A DNA stretch of 64,000 nucleotides. It comes from Nocardioides sp. Root140 (GTDB lineage Bacteria > Actinomycetota > Actinomycetes > Propionibacteriales > Nocardioidaceae). The stretch covers positions 506,693-570,692 of the forward strand of contig NZ_LMFI01000010.1 in the NCBI RefSeq assembly GCF_001426745.1, read 5' to 3'. The notes beneath the pieces were generated by a model that did no database searches, was not told the DNA's origin, and saw only the letters and a program-made list of their open reading frames with translations. Shown one piece after another: positions 26,651 through 34,687 of the stretch; position 1 is the stretch's first letter; each line of letters begins with the position of its first letter. The translations under genes were made by a program, and so were the position numbers.

Positions 26651-27328
26651 TCAGGAGTCGAGCAGGAGCCGCCACGAGCGGACGTGACCGGAGTCGACGT
26701 ACGACTTGTACGACGCACCGGGGCGAGCCTGGATGCCGATGTGGAACTTGGTGACCCCCGCGCGGGCCAGCCACGGCACATGCTCGGGCAACAGGCCCTG
26801 ACCGGGCAGCATCAGCGCCGCCGCCCGTTCGTCCGCCTGGGCGGTGGCCAGCAGGTCGTCGTACCCGACGCCGAGACCCTGCGGCGATCCCGAGGTGAGT
26901 ACGCCGTCCAGGCCGGGCAGCTGGAGAAGTGAGCGCCAGACGCGGCGGGTGTCGAGGCCCGAGTCGACCGCGTCGTGGAACGTCCACGGCACGCCCTCGA
27001 GTGACTCGGCGAGCGCTCGGCAGGTGGCTTCGTCGATGTCGAGGTCGGCGTCGAGGAACCCGAACGCGACACCCTCGGCGCCCAGTGCGACGTACTCCTG
27101 GGCGAGGCCGACCAGCCGGGTGAACTCGCCGCCGGTGGTGGTGAACGAGTCGTTGAGGCGCAGCACGATGCGCACCGGGATGTCGGCCTCACGCAGCGCC
27201 ACGGAGGCGGCGGTGAGGTCGGGCGAACGCCCGTTGGCGTCGGTCAGCAGCAGCCGGTCGGCTCCGCCCTCCTGGGCTCCCATCACGTCGCGCTCACTGC
27301 GGATCGCGACTTCGAGGAGGAGGCTCAT
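26651..27328 (-). CDS. cutC: CutC-family protein
   Basis: The 225-residue protein shows the TIM-barrel CutC pattern: LLLEVAIRSERDVMGAQEGGADRLLL at the N-terminus, then GEFTRLVGLAQEYVALGAEGVAFGFLDADLDID, PWTFHDAVDSG and GVLTSGSPQGLGVGYDDLL. CutC was first linked to copper tolerance in E. coli, but its biochemical role remains disputed. TAGGCT lies seven nt before the ATG (leaderless). Directly upstream is repeat locus 3. No copper genes are adjacent; the copper cluster lies 21 kb away. Confidence 0.87.
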   Translation of the reverse strand: MSLLLEVAIRSERDVMGAQEGGADRLLLTDANGRSPDLTAASVALREADIPVRIVLRLNDSFTTTGGEFTRLVGLAQEYVALGAEGVAFGFLDADLDIDEATCRALAESLEGVPWTFHDAVDSGLDTRRVWRSLLQLPGLDGVLTSGSPQGLGVGYDDLLATAQADERAAALMLPGQGLLPEHVPWLARAGVTKFHIGIQARPGASYKSYVDSGHVRSWRLLLDS

Positions 27329-27373
27329 GCGGCGCAGCCTATTGCCGTTGCCACTCCCGACGCGGCATTGATC

Positions 27374-27482
27374 GACCTGTCGTGAGTTCTGGTCGACCCG
27401 TCGTGAGTTTCTGTGCGCCGCGTGAACTGGCGACAGGTCGACGTGAACTGGCGACGGGTCGACGTGAACTGTCGACAGGTCA
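27374..27482. repeat. 21-bp repeat locus 3 (two forward and three reverse units)
   Basis: Forward units GACCTGTCGTGAGTTC and GACCCGTCGTGAGTTT start at 27374 and 27395. Reverse units GAACTGGCGACAGGTCGACGT, GAACTGGCGACGGGTCGACGT and GAACTGTCGACAGGTCA start at 27424, 27445 and 27466. Both series are spaced exactly 21 bp. The last unit, read on the minus strand as TGACCTGTCGACAGTTC, contains the stop codon of the GntR gene. The array separates gntR from cutC. Confidence 0.9.
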
Positions 27483-28199
27483 GTGGGCGGCGAACTGGAC
27501 CCAGAGGGTGAAGCGGTCGGCGCGGTAGGTCGAGCGTGAGACCTCGACCGCCTTGTCGTCCATGAACGCCCGCCGCGCCACGCGCAGCACCGGCGATCCG
27601 GCGGCGATGCCGAGCAGGTCGGACTCCTCGGCCGTGGCGATCGCGGCGCTGACGGAGTCCTCGGCCCAGGTCGGACGCAGGCCGCGGTCCTCGAGCTCGG
27701 CGTAGAGGCTCACCGGCAGTGCGGCCTGCAGGAAGCCGGGCAGCAGCACCTCGGAGAGGTAGGCGTTCTCGATGCACATCGTCTCGCCGTCGGCACGCCG
27801 CAGCCGCTGCCAGCGGATCACGGCGTCGCCCTCACTGATCGTCAGCGCGCGCGCCACGCCGGGGCCGGCCTTCTCGAGCCTGGCGACGAGGGTCTGCGAC
27901 TCCGCGAGGAGGCCGCGGCTGCTCATCTCGTCGGTGAAGCTGCGCAGCTCCCCGACGCGGGTCCGGGGCTCGCTGACGAAGGTGCCCTTGCCGGGGATCC
28001 GGTCGAGCAGGCCCTCGGCGACCAGCGCCTCGATGGCCTGACGGACCGTCATCCGGGCCACGCCGAACCGCTGCACCAGCTCGCGCTCGGAGGGCGCCGG
28101 CGACCCGGCGGGCAGGCCGTGGATGAGGTCGCGCACGTATTCGCGCACCGCGACGTGCTTGCGCGGCGGCGCGGTCGTGAAGTCGAGGGCCTGGTCCAC
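27480..28199 (-). CDS. GntR-family regulator with UTRA effector domain (HutC/DasR subfamily)
   Basis: Residues 10-75 form the GntR winged helix (REYVRDLIHGLPAGSPAPSERELVQRFGVARMTVRQAIEALVAEGLLDRIPGKGTFV). Residues 95-239 are a UTRA ligand-binding domain ending YRADRFTLWVQFA. The HutC/DasR subfamily senses sugar phosphates or histidine metabolites. The gene stands alone: downstream is repeat locus 3, and the preceding gene on the strand is an FtsX-like permease separated by 124 nt. The target and ligand cannot be deduced. The start is a GTG without a clear ribosome binding site. Confidence 0.9.
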   Translation of the reverse strand: MDQALDFTTAPPRKHVAVREYVRDLIHGLPAGSPAPSERELVQRFGVARMTVRQAIEALVAEGLLDRIPGKGTFVSEPRTRVGELRSFTDEMSSRGLLAESQTLVARLEKAGPGVARALTISEGDAVIRWQRLRRADGETMCIENAYLSEVLLPGFLQAALPVSLYAELEDRGLRPTWAEDSVSAAIATAEESDLLGIAAGSPVLRVARRAFMDDKAVEVSRSTYRADRFTLWVQFAAH

Positions 28200-28293
28200 G
28201 TCGCGAGTGTCGCAGCGCCCGCGCCCGCCTCTCCGGCGTTTGCGGTGAAGATGACCCGTTGGGACTACGGAGTCTGACTGTTCGGCTGGGGCA

Positions 28294-28315
28294 GGTCGTC
28301 CCGGGAGACACGACC
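28294..28315 (-). terminator. Weak hairpin after the FtsX-like permease gene
   Basis: On the minus strand GGTCGT and ACGACC (plus-strand 28310-28315 and 28294-28299) form a 6-bp stem with a 10-nt loop, nine nt after the permease stop codon. No U-tract follows. It could end the exporter transcript before gntR. Low certainty. Confidence 0.35.
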
Positions 28316-28323
28316 CCCTCGGG

Positions 28324-30867
28324 CTACTCGGTGGCGATCGCCCGCAGCACGTCGAGCTTCGCCGCCCGCCGGGCCGGGAACACCGCGGCGAGTACGCCGA
28401 GCACCCCGGAGGCGACCACGAAGACGACCAGCAGCCCCCACGGGATCGAGAGCTCGGTGAGCCCCTGGTCGGCCAGCGCCCACACCAGCGTGGACCCGAA
28501 GACCACGCCCATCACCATGCCGAGCAGGGCACCGAAGACCGCGACGACCACCGACTCGAGCCGGATCATCGTGCGCAGCTGGCGCCGGCTGAGGCCGACC
28601 GCGCGGAGCAGGCCGACCTCGCGGGTGCGCTCGATGACCGAGAGGCTCAACGTGTTGACGACGCCGAGGATCGCGATGATCACCGACAGTCCGAGCAGCC
28701 CGTAGATCATGTAGAGGAACTGGTTGATCTGGGTCTTCTGCTCGTCGGCGTACCCCTCGGGGTCCTTGACGGTGACGGTCGGAAGGTCCTTGGTGATCTC
28801 GTCGATCTGGTCCTTCAGGTCGTCGGTCGAGGCGCCGTCCTTCTTGGTCACGAAGACCATCGAGTCGAGCGGCACGAGGCCGCCCTTGGTGAGCGTGTCG
28901 GGGGTGACGAGGTAGTTGCCGGGCACCACGCCGACGCCGTCGAAGATCGCGACGACCTCGAGTTTCACCTTGCCTGCCTGGAAGTCGAGGGTGACCGAGT
29001 CGCCGATGGAGAGCCCCTTGTCCTCGGCCTGCCCTTCGGCGACAGCCGCCTTGCCGGGGCCGAGATCGGCAAGGTTGCCCGACGAGACCGGGATGCGGAA
29101 GGCGAACTTGATGTCCTGTGCGCGCATCGCGGCGGCGTAGACGGTGCTCCCCTTGACCTTGGGGTAGCCCTGGCGCACCGAGGCCACACCCTCGACGGTG
29201 TCGAGCTTGCGGACCTGACGGGCCACGTCGGGCGAGAACGGCTGGCCCACCACGTTGGAGACGATGAACTGCGAGGTCAGCGACGTGCCGATCGCGGCAT
29301 CGGTCGACGCCGACGCCGACGCCCCGAAGATCGACATCATCGACATCAGGGCCAGGCCGATCATCAGTGCGCTGGCGGTCGCGCCGGTGCGGCGCGGGTT
29401 GCGCAGCGTGTTCTGCGCGGCGAGGTTGCCGACACTGCCGAACAGCCTGCGGTAGATCGCGCCGAAGAGGGTGAGCAGCGGCCGGCCGAGCAGCGCGCTC
29501 ATCAGCGCCACGCCGATCAGGATCAGCAGGATGCCGCCACCGATCAGCACCAGTCCGAGCGTGCCGGACCCGATCAGTCCACCGGCCATGCCCGCGGCGC
29601 CCAGCACTACCAGCACGGTGCCGACGACCATCCGCTTGCGCAGGGTCGCCTCGGGCAGAGCGACGTCGTCGCGGAGCGCCGCGATCGGCGGGATGCGGGA
29701 TGCGCGTACGGCGGGCAGCACCGCGGCGATCGTGGTGACGACCAGCCCGACGGCGTACGACCAGAAGACGGTCCAGCCGGTGACCGGGAACTCGGCGCCC
29801 CCGAGGTCGAGCCCGAACTGCCCGAACAGGAATCTCAGGAACAACGCGAGCAGGTAGCCCACTCCGAGCCCGAGGGTCGACCCGACCAGCCCGACCACGA
29901 CCGCCTCGCTGATCACCGACCGGTTGACCTGCCCGCGCGAGGCGCCGAGGGCCCGCAGCAGGGCGAGCTCGCGGCTGCGCTGGGCGACCAGGATCGAGAA
30001 GGTGTTGATGATCAGGAAGACGCCGACCACCAGGGCGACGCCGGCGAAGACCAGCAGGAACGTCTTCAGGAAGCCCAGGATCTCGTCGAGGCTGGCCTGG
30101 TTCTCCTCGACCGCGTCGTCACCGGTGCGCGCCTCGACTCCCTTGGGCAGCACCTTCTGGGCGGCGTCGCGCAGCTGGGTCTGGGAGACCCCGTCGGCGG
30201 CGTTCAGTGAGATGGAGGTGTAGACGTCGCGGCCGCCGAAGAACTTCTTCTGGAGGAACTTCGTGTCGAAGACGGTCAGGGTCGCGCCGTTGAGGCCGCC
30301 GGAGCCGAACTCGACGAGCCCGGTCAGCTTCGCCTTCATCGTCGGCGGGGTGGCGCCGGTGGCCAGCGTGACGGTGTCGCCGATGTCGTAGTCGGCCTTC
30401 TTGGCGGCGTCGACGTCGATCGCGATCTCGTCGGGGCCGTCGGGCAGCTCACCCTTGGCGGTGACCAGCACCGGGTTGCCGTTCATCGAGGTCGCCGTGG
30501 TCGGGTTGAAGGCGAGCCCGGGCGGGCCGCTGCCACCGACCACCTTGCCGTTGTTGCCGATGATGAAGACCGACTGCAGCACGTTCTGCGGGTGCGCCGA
30601 CTCGACCTCGGGCAGCTTCTCGAGGTCGGCGACGACGGAGGCGGGAATCGTGCGGTTGTCCTGCACGGAGTCGAAGTCGCCCGCGCCGGCGTACGCGATC
30701 TCGACGTCGGCCGTGGAGCCCTCGATGATGTCGTCGAACGCCCCGCCCATCGCGTCGGTGAAGATCATCGTGCCGGACACGAACGCGACGCCGAGCACGA
30801 TCGCGAAGGCGGAGAGCATCAGCCGCACCTTGCGGGCCAGCAGGTTGCGCCAGGTGACCTTGAACAT
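28324..30867 (-). CDS. FtsX/MacB-like ABC transporter permease
   Basis: The 847-residue protein has an N-terminal helix after MFKVTWRNLLARKVRLMLSAFAIVLGVAFVSGTMIF and a large extracellular MacB-type domain. Two FtsX domains follow, one around residues 270-400 (SILVAQRSRELALLRALGASRGQV) and one near the C-terminus (LSVIERTREVGLLRAVGLSRRQL). The duplicated layout, with about ten membrane helices, marks the actinobacterial group of lipoprotein- or peptide-exporter-like permeases. The ATPase gene ends six nt upstream, so the two form one transporter. Substrate unknown. Confidence 0.9.
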   Translation of the reverse strand: MFKVTWRNLLARKVRLMLSAFAIVLGVAFVSGTMIFTDAMGGAFDDIIEGSTADVEIAYAGAGDFDSVQDNRTIPASVVADLEKLPEVESAHPQNVLQSVFIIGNNGKVVGGSGPPGLAFNPTTATSMNGNPVLVTAKGELPDGPDEIAIDVDAAKKADYDIGDTVTLATGATPPTMKAKLTGLVEFGSGGLNGATLTVFDTKFLQKKFFGGRDVYTSISLNAADGVSQTQLRDAAQKVLPKGVEARTGDDAVEENQASLDEILGFLKTFLLVFAGVALVVGVFLIINTFSILVAQRSRELALLRALGASRGQVNRSVISEAVVVGLVGSTLGLGVGYLLALFLRFLFGQFGLDLGGAEFPVTGWTVFWSYAVGLVVTTIAAVLPAVRASRIPPIAALRDDVALPEATLRKRMVVGTVLVVLGAAGMAGGLIGSGTLGLVLIGGGILLILIGVALMSALLGRPLLTLFGAIYRRLFGSVGNLAAQNTLRNPRRTGATASALMIGLALMSMMSIFGASASASTDAAIGTSLTSQFIVSNVVGQPFSPDVARQVRKLDTVEGVASVRQGYPKVKGSTVYAAAMRAQDIKFAFRIPVSSGNLADLGPGKAAVAEGQAEDKGLSIGDSVTLDFQAGKVKLEVVAIFDGVGVVPGNYLVTPDTLTKGGLVPLDSMVFVTKKDGASTDDLKDQIDEITKDLPTVTVKDPEGYADEQKTQINQFLYMIYGLLGLSVIIAILGVVNTLSLSVIERTREVGLLRAVGLSRRQLRTMIRLESVVVAVFGALLGMVMGVVFGSTLVWALADQGLTELSIPWGLLVVFVVASGVLGVLAAVFPARRAAKLDVLRAIATE

Positions 30868-30873
30868 CGTCGG

Positions 30874-31626
30874 TCAGGCCTCGAGCTCGCGGGCGGTGAG
30901 CTCCTGCATCTTGCCGAGGATCTGCTCCCGGTCGGGGTCGCGCAGCTCGTCGACGATGCGACCGTCGGCGAGGAAGACGACGCGGTCGGTGTACGCCGCC
31001 GCCACGGGGTCGTGGGTGACCATCACGATCGTCTGGCCGTAGTCGTCGACGCTGGTGCGCAGCAACCCGAGCACCTCGGCGCCCGACTTCGAGTCGAGGT
31101 TGCCGGTCGGCTCGTCGGCGAACATGATGCTCGGCCGACTGGCCAGGGCACGCGCCACCGCGACGCGTTGCTGCTGGCCGCCGGAGAGCTCGTTCGGCTT
31201 GTGGCCGAGCCGGTCGCCGAGGTCGACGGTCGAGATCACCGTGTCGTACCACTCGGGGTCGGGCTTGCGACCGGCGATCGCCATCGGCAGCTTGATGTTC
31301 TCCTCGGCGGTCAGCGTCGGCACGAGGTTGTAGGACTGGAAGACGAAGCCGATCTCGTCGCGCCGCAACCGGGTGAGCTCCTTGTCGCCCATGCCGCTGA
31401 GCTGGTGCTCGCCGATGTGGACGGTGCCGCTGTCTGCGGTGTCGAGCGCCGCACAGCAGTGCATCAGCGTCGACTTGCCCGAACCGCTCGGGCCCATCAC
31501 CGCGGTGAACTCCCCCGCGGCGAGGTCGAGCGTGACATCGTCGAGCGCCTTGATCAGGGCCTGGCCGGTGCCGTAGGTCTTGGTCAGGTTCTGCACGCGT
31601 GCCGCGGGCGCGGAGCCATTCGTCAT
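30874..31626 (-). CDS. LolD/MacB-type ABC transporter ATPase
   Basis: The 250-residue protein has Walker [10 protein letters not shown], the signature [15 protein letters not shown], Walker [13 protein letters not shown] and the switch His in VTHDP. The stretch [18 protein letters not shown] around the Q-loop and the EPTGNLDS sequence are typical of the LolD/MacB/FtsE group, which drives mechanotransmission through FtsX-like permeases, as found directly downstream. The ATG at 31626 has TAGGTT in the leaderless position and also GGAG close by. Confidence 0.92.
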   Translation of the reverse strand: MTNGSAPAARVQNLTKTYGTGQALIKALDDVTLDLAAGEFTAVMGPSGSGKSTLMHCCAALDTADSGTVHIGEHQLSGMGDKELTRLRRDEIGFVFQSYNLVPTLTAEENIKLPMAIAGRKPDPEWYDTVISTVDLGDRLGHKPNELSGGQQQRVAVARALASRPSIMFADEPTGNLDSKSGAEVLGLLRTSVDDYGQTIVMVTHDPVAAAYTDRVVFLADGRIVDELRDPDREQILGKMQELTARELEA

Positions 31627-31708
31627 GGGCTCCAACCTAGGGGATCGCGGGGCCGGGCTCCCACTGCTTTTGGCAGGTTCCGGGGGTGGTTCAGGGACTT
31701 CCCCGACT

Positions 31709-31724
31709 TCGAACGCCTGTTCGA
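31709..31724 (+). promoter_or_regulatory. LexA (SOS) box controlling the AlkB-like gene
   Basis: TCGAACGCCTGTTCGA is a perfect match to the actinobacterial LexA consensus TCGAAC-N4-GTTCGA. It overlaps the -35 region of a leaderless promoter whose -10 box is TAGCCT at 31734-31739, seven nt before the ATG at 31747. LexA bound here would block transcription until DNA damage. Confidence 0.9.
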
Positions 31725-31746
31725 TGAATCTGCTAGCCTTGCACGC

Positions 31747-32370
31747 ATGAGCGTCGAGTTCCAGGCCAACCTGTTCGACGTGGCCACCGCGCCGTCCGTC
31801 GGTGGTCTGGCGCCTGCTCGGCGTACGACGCTCTCGCGTGGCGCCTGGGTCGACGTACGACCGAACTGGATCGCCGGCGCCGACGACGTCTTCACCGCAC
31901 TGGTCGAGACGGTGCCGTGGCGCGCGGAGCGGCGCGAGATGTGGGACCGGGTCGTCGACGTGCCGCGTCTGGTCCACACGTACGGCGTGGGCGAGCCGCT
32001 GCCCCACGCCGTCCTCGGATCAGCCCGTGACGCGTTGAGTGCGCACTACCTGCCCGAGCTGGGTGAGCCGTTCGAGACCGCCGGATGCTGCTACTACCGC
32101 GACGGTCGCGACTCAGTGGCCTGGCACGGCGACACCATCGGTCGTGGACGACATGAGGACACCATGGTCGCGATCGTCTCCTTCGGCGACCCACGCAAGC
32201 TGATGCTGCGCCCGCGCGGCGGTGGACCGTCGGTGTCGTTCACGATGGGGCACGGCGACCTGCTGGTGATGGGCGGATCCTGCCAGCGCACCTGGGAGCA
32301 CTGCGTGCCCAAGACGGCGCACGCGGGACCTCGCATCTCGGTGCAGTTCCGGCCCCTCAACGTGTTCTGA
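31747..32370 (+). CDS. alkB: AlkB-like 2-oxoglutarate/Fe(II) dioxygenase (DNA alkylation repair)
   Basis: The 207-residue protein has the AlkB fold markers: CYYRDGRDSVAWHGDTIGR with the iron ligands His127 and Asp129, the distal His near residue 185 in RTWEHCVPK, and the 2-oxoglutarate-binding Arg residues in PRISVQFRP. FGDPRKLMLRPRGGG forms the central strand seen in AlkB enzymes. It should remove methyl groups from 1-methyladenine or 3-methylcytosine in DNA by oxidation. A perfect LexA box and a leaderless promoter lie directly upstream, so this repair gene is part of the SOS regulon. Confidence 0.92.
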   Translation: MSVEFQANLFDVATAPSVGGLAPARRTTLSRGAWVDVRPNWIAGADDVFTALVETVPWRAERREMWDRVVDVPRLVHTYGVGEPLPHAVLGSARDALSAHYLPELGEPFETAGCCYYRDGRDSVAWHGDTIGRGRHEDTMVAIVSFGDPRKLMLRPRGGGPSVSFTMGHGDLLVMGGSCQRTWEHCVPKTAHAGPRISVQFRPLNVF

Positions 32371-32377
32371 CGACGAC

Positions 32378-32782
32378 TCAGATCCCGTGGCGGCGCATGG
32401 CCTCCTTGGCTTCGTCCACACGCTTGTCGATGTCTGTCTCGACGTCGGCGGACCCCTGGATCAGTGACGCCACGTCGAGGTCGCTCTGCACCCCGTTCTC
32501 CGCCCAGATCTCACGCACGCGGACCGCGGCGTTCTGGGTCGCCACTCGGGAGGCCTCCACGATCGCCTCGGCCAGGTCCTCGCTGGGCATCCGCATGGCC
32601 TTCGGGTCGAGGTGTACGCCGACCAGGGAACCGGTCGCCGTCACGGTGACCTTGATGTGTCCCTCGGCCACCTCACCCTCGACCTGCAGCTCGGCCACTT
32701 CCCTTGCCACGGCCTTGGTCTTCTCGACCTGCGCAGTCATCTGCTCCAGCATGCGCTTCATGTCGGTTTCGGGCTTGATCAC
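32378..32782 (-). CDS. YbaB/EbfC-family (EspL-like) protein
   Basis: The 134-residue protein has the YbaB pattern: an N-terminal helix MKRMLEQMTAQVEKTKAVAREV, then a beta-strand region VEGEVAEGHIKVTVTATGSLVGVHLDPKAM and a helix MPSEDLAEAIVEASRVATQNA. In Actinobacteria these proteins occur as the nucleoid factor next to recR and, separately, as EspL-like partners of type VII (ESX) secretion. Here there is no recR or dnaX nearby, and the partner nine nt upstream is a WXG-like membrane protein, which supports the EspL-like view. Confidence 0.8.
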   Translation of the reverse strand: MIKPETDMKRMLEQMTAQVEKTKAVAREVAELQVEGEVAEGHIKVTVTATGSLVGVHLDPKAMRMPSEDLAEAIVEASRVATQNAAVRVREIWAENGVQSDLDVASLIQGSADVETDIDKRVDEAKEAMRRHGI

Positions 32783-32791
32783 TGCACTCTC

Positions 32792-33817
32792 CTAGATGTC
32801 CGCGGCCCAGTCGATCCGGGGCAGCTGCTCGAAGTGGGGTTGGGCCTGGTTGCCCGGCTGGTTGATCTGGAAGCCGTCGGCATTGTTGGCCTGCTCGTTG
32901 AGGTTCTTGATGAGGTCGAAGACCAGGCCGCCGATGCCGATGACGGTCGCGATCGTGCCCAGGGTCAACCCCAGACCGGCCAGCTGCTTGATCGGCTGGA
33001 TCACCGCGGACGCGCCGGGAATCAGCTCGAGCGCGGTGAGCGTGATCAAGAGCGCCAGGGTGCCCACGACAATGCCGAACATGAGGTCCTCGGAGGTTCC
33101 GATCGCGTCCACCACGTTGTCGAAGGTCGTCTCGACGCCCTGGAGGCTCTGGATCAGCAGGTCGAGGTTGCTGTCGTAGAGCAGCTTCCAGCTGTCGTAG
33201 GCCTCGCGGGCCGTCTCGCTGCTCGGCCAGGCGTCGTTGAGGCCGGACAGCTTGGCGGCGAGCTCATTCTTCGCCATCTGCGAATCCATCCGGGCCGACC
33301 CCCAGGCGCTGAACGCCCGCGAGAGCGCGGCGTCGTCGGGCTGCACAACGGCCCACGCCGTCATCGCGCCGAGGGCCGTGGGGGCCAGTGCCGAGCAGCC
33401 GACGATGGTGGCGCCGGTCAACGACCACATCACCAGCAGCCCGACCTCCGCCCCGACAACGGCGATCTGGCCGCCCGTCGAGTCGCCGGTGCCGTCGATG
33501 TTGGTCGGTGGCAGCTCTGGCAGCGATGCGTTCACCGTGTTCACCGCCTCGGCCGAGCCGTAGGCGCGGGCGACATCACCCAGGCCACGGGCCAGGTTGA
33601 GGGTCGCCTCCGTGCCCTGCTCCGTAGCCGTACCCATGAAGGCGCGCGCCCCTTCATAGCTCGAACTGACGAACGCGCTCGGCAGGATGCCGAAGGCCAG
33701 CGGTTGCAGTGGACACTCGTTGGCCACCGTGTGGTGAGCACGTTGCACGTAGGCGTGTGGTTCAGCTGCGACCTTCTTGGCGATCGCGAGCACCTGGTCG
33801 GGATTGACTTCACCCAT
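32792..33817 (-). CDS. WXG-like membrane protein, candidate type VII secretion-related substrate
   Basis: The 341-residue protein combines an N-terminal part (1-90) resembling EspC/EspA-like secretion-associated sequences, a hydrophobic stretch near 118-150, and a helical hairpin-like section (about 185-240) with LNDAWPSSETAREAYDSWKLL, close to the WXG100 core. Two membrane helices (about 250-310) and a Gln/Asn-rich end follow. The order and the upstream YbaB/EspL-like pairing suggest a type VII secretion context, but no EccC, EccB or mycosin gene lies in this window. It might instead be an effector or immunity-type protein. Confidence 0.65.
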   Translation of the reverse strand: MGEVNPDQVLAIAKKVAAEPHAYVQRAHHTVANECPLQPLAFGILPSAFVSSSYEGARAFMGTATEQGTEATLNLARGLGDVARAYGSAEAVNTVNASLPELPPTNIDGTGDSTGGQIAVVGAEVGLLVMWSLTGATIVGCSALAPTALGAMTAWAVVQPDDAALSRAFSAWGSARMDSQMAKNELAAKLSGLNDAWPSSETAREAYDSWKLLYDSNLDLLIQSLQGVETTFDNVVDAIGTSEDLMFGIVVGTLALLITLTALELIPGASAVIQPIKQLAGLGLTLGTIATVIGIGGLVFDLIKNLNEQANNADGFQINQPGNQAQPHFEQLPRIDWAADI

Positions 33818-33913
33818 GGTCTGCTCCTCTCATCCGTTGCGCACGTCCTACCCCGAAGTGCGGGACCTAACCGCCCGGGATTCGAGCGCCTCGTGCGTGG
33901 GTACGGTCAGGTC

Positions 33914-34552
33914 ATGGAATCGGGTTCGCGAACGCTCTACCGCGTGGCGACCCGGAGCGCCCTCAAGGCCCATGCCCTGGCGCTCGTGTTGCTGCTGATC
34001 GGAGCGGCCGCCCTGGTCGGTGCGGTCACGGTCTGGACGGGTGACCTCTGGACCGGCCTGATCGGGCGGAAGGAGCTGTCCGACGCCGGCGAGTGGGTGC
34101 GCACCGAGCCGACGACCGCGGTGCGGGTGGTCTGGAGTCTGGGCCTCGGAGTGTGCGGCACCCTGCTGACTGCGGGAGGCATCGCAGTCGTCGTGCAGAC
34201 CCGCCGCAGTACGACGGGACGCTACGGGCTGGTGGTCGGCAGCGACGGCCTCCGTGTCGAGTCGAGCACCACGAGGTTCACCACGACCTGGCAGCGAATC
34301 CAGGACGTGGCGGTTGCCGATGAGGAACCGGGACGAACCCTGGTCGTCACGTGCGCGGGGACGGACCTCGCCGACCACCTCGGACCCAAGGAGGTGGCCC
34401 GCCGCGAGCGGCAGCTGCGTGACCTCCTCCATCCGCGGGTGACCAGGGCGGAGAGCGGCGAGGTCGTCCGCTTGAGCCCGCTGAGCACCCTGGGTGTGCG
34501 GGAGTCAGAGTTCCTGGATGACGTACACCGCCACGTGGCCGCGCGCGACTGA
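33914..34552 (+). CDS. Membrane protein with PH-like cytosolic domain
   Basis: TACGGT lies exactly at -12 to -7 from the ATG at 33914, indicating a leaderless message. The 212-residue product has two membrane helices (about 20-45 and 72-94). The soluble domain that follows (GRYGLVVGSDGLRVESSTTRFTTTWQRIQDVAV) resembles the PH-like fold of actinobacterial small membrane proteins. It is divergent from the WXG-like gene across 96 nt, so the two may share regulation. Function unknown. Confidence 0.7.
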   Translation: MESGSRTLYRVATRSALKAHALALVLLLIGAAALVGAVTVWTGDLWTGLIGRKELSDAGEWVRTEPTTAVRVVWSLGLGVCGTLLTAGGIAVVVQTRRSTTGRYGLVVGSDGLRVESSTTRFTTTWQRIQDVAVADEEPGRTLVVTCAGTDLADHLGPKEVARRERQLRDLLHPRVTRAESGEVVRLSPLSTLGVRESEFLDDVHRHVAARD

Positions 34553-34555
34553 CGG

Positions 34556-34678
34556 TTTCGCTGGTCGAGTGCCGCCGAGGAACGAGGCGGTGCATCGAGA
34601 CCAGACTCGCCTCGAAGCCACTCCCCCCGAGACGGAGTGGCTTCGAGACGGCGCTGGCGCCGCCTCCTCAACCAGCGA
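34556..34678. repeat. Composite hairpin repeat between convergent genes
   Basis: Outer arms TCGCTGGTCGAG (34558-34569) and CTCAACCAGCGA (34667-34678) are inverted with one mismatch. Inside lies a perfect 14-bp pair, CTCGAAGCCACTCC at 34611-34624 and GGAGTGGCTTCGAG at 34634-34647, with a 9-nt loop. The motif GGTCGAG...ATCGAGACC is of the kind commonly scattered between genes in Nocardioides. It separates the convergent PH-like and Mce-associated genes and could stop transcription from both sides. Confidence 0.8.
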
Positions 34679-34687
34679 GGCGAAGAG

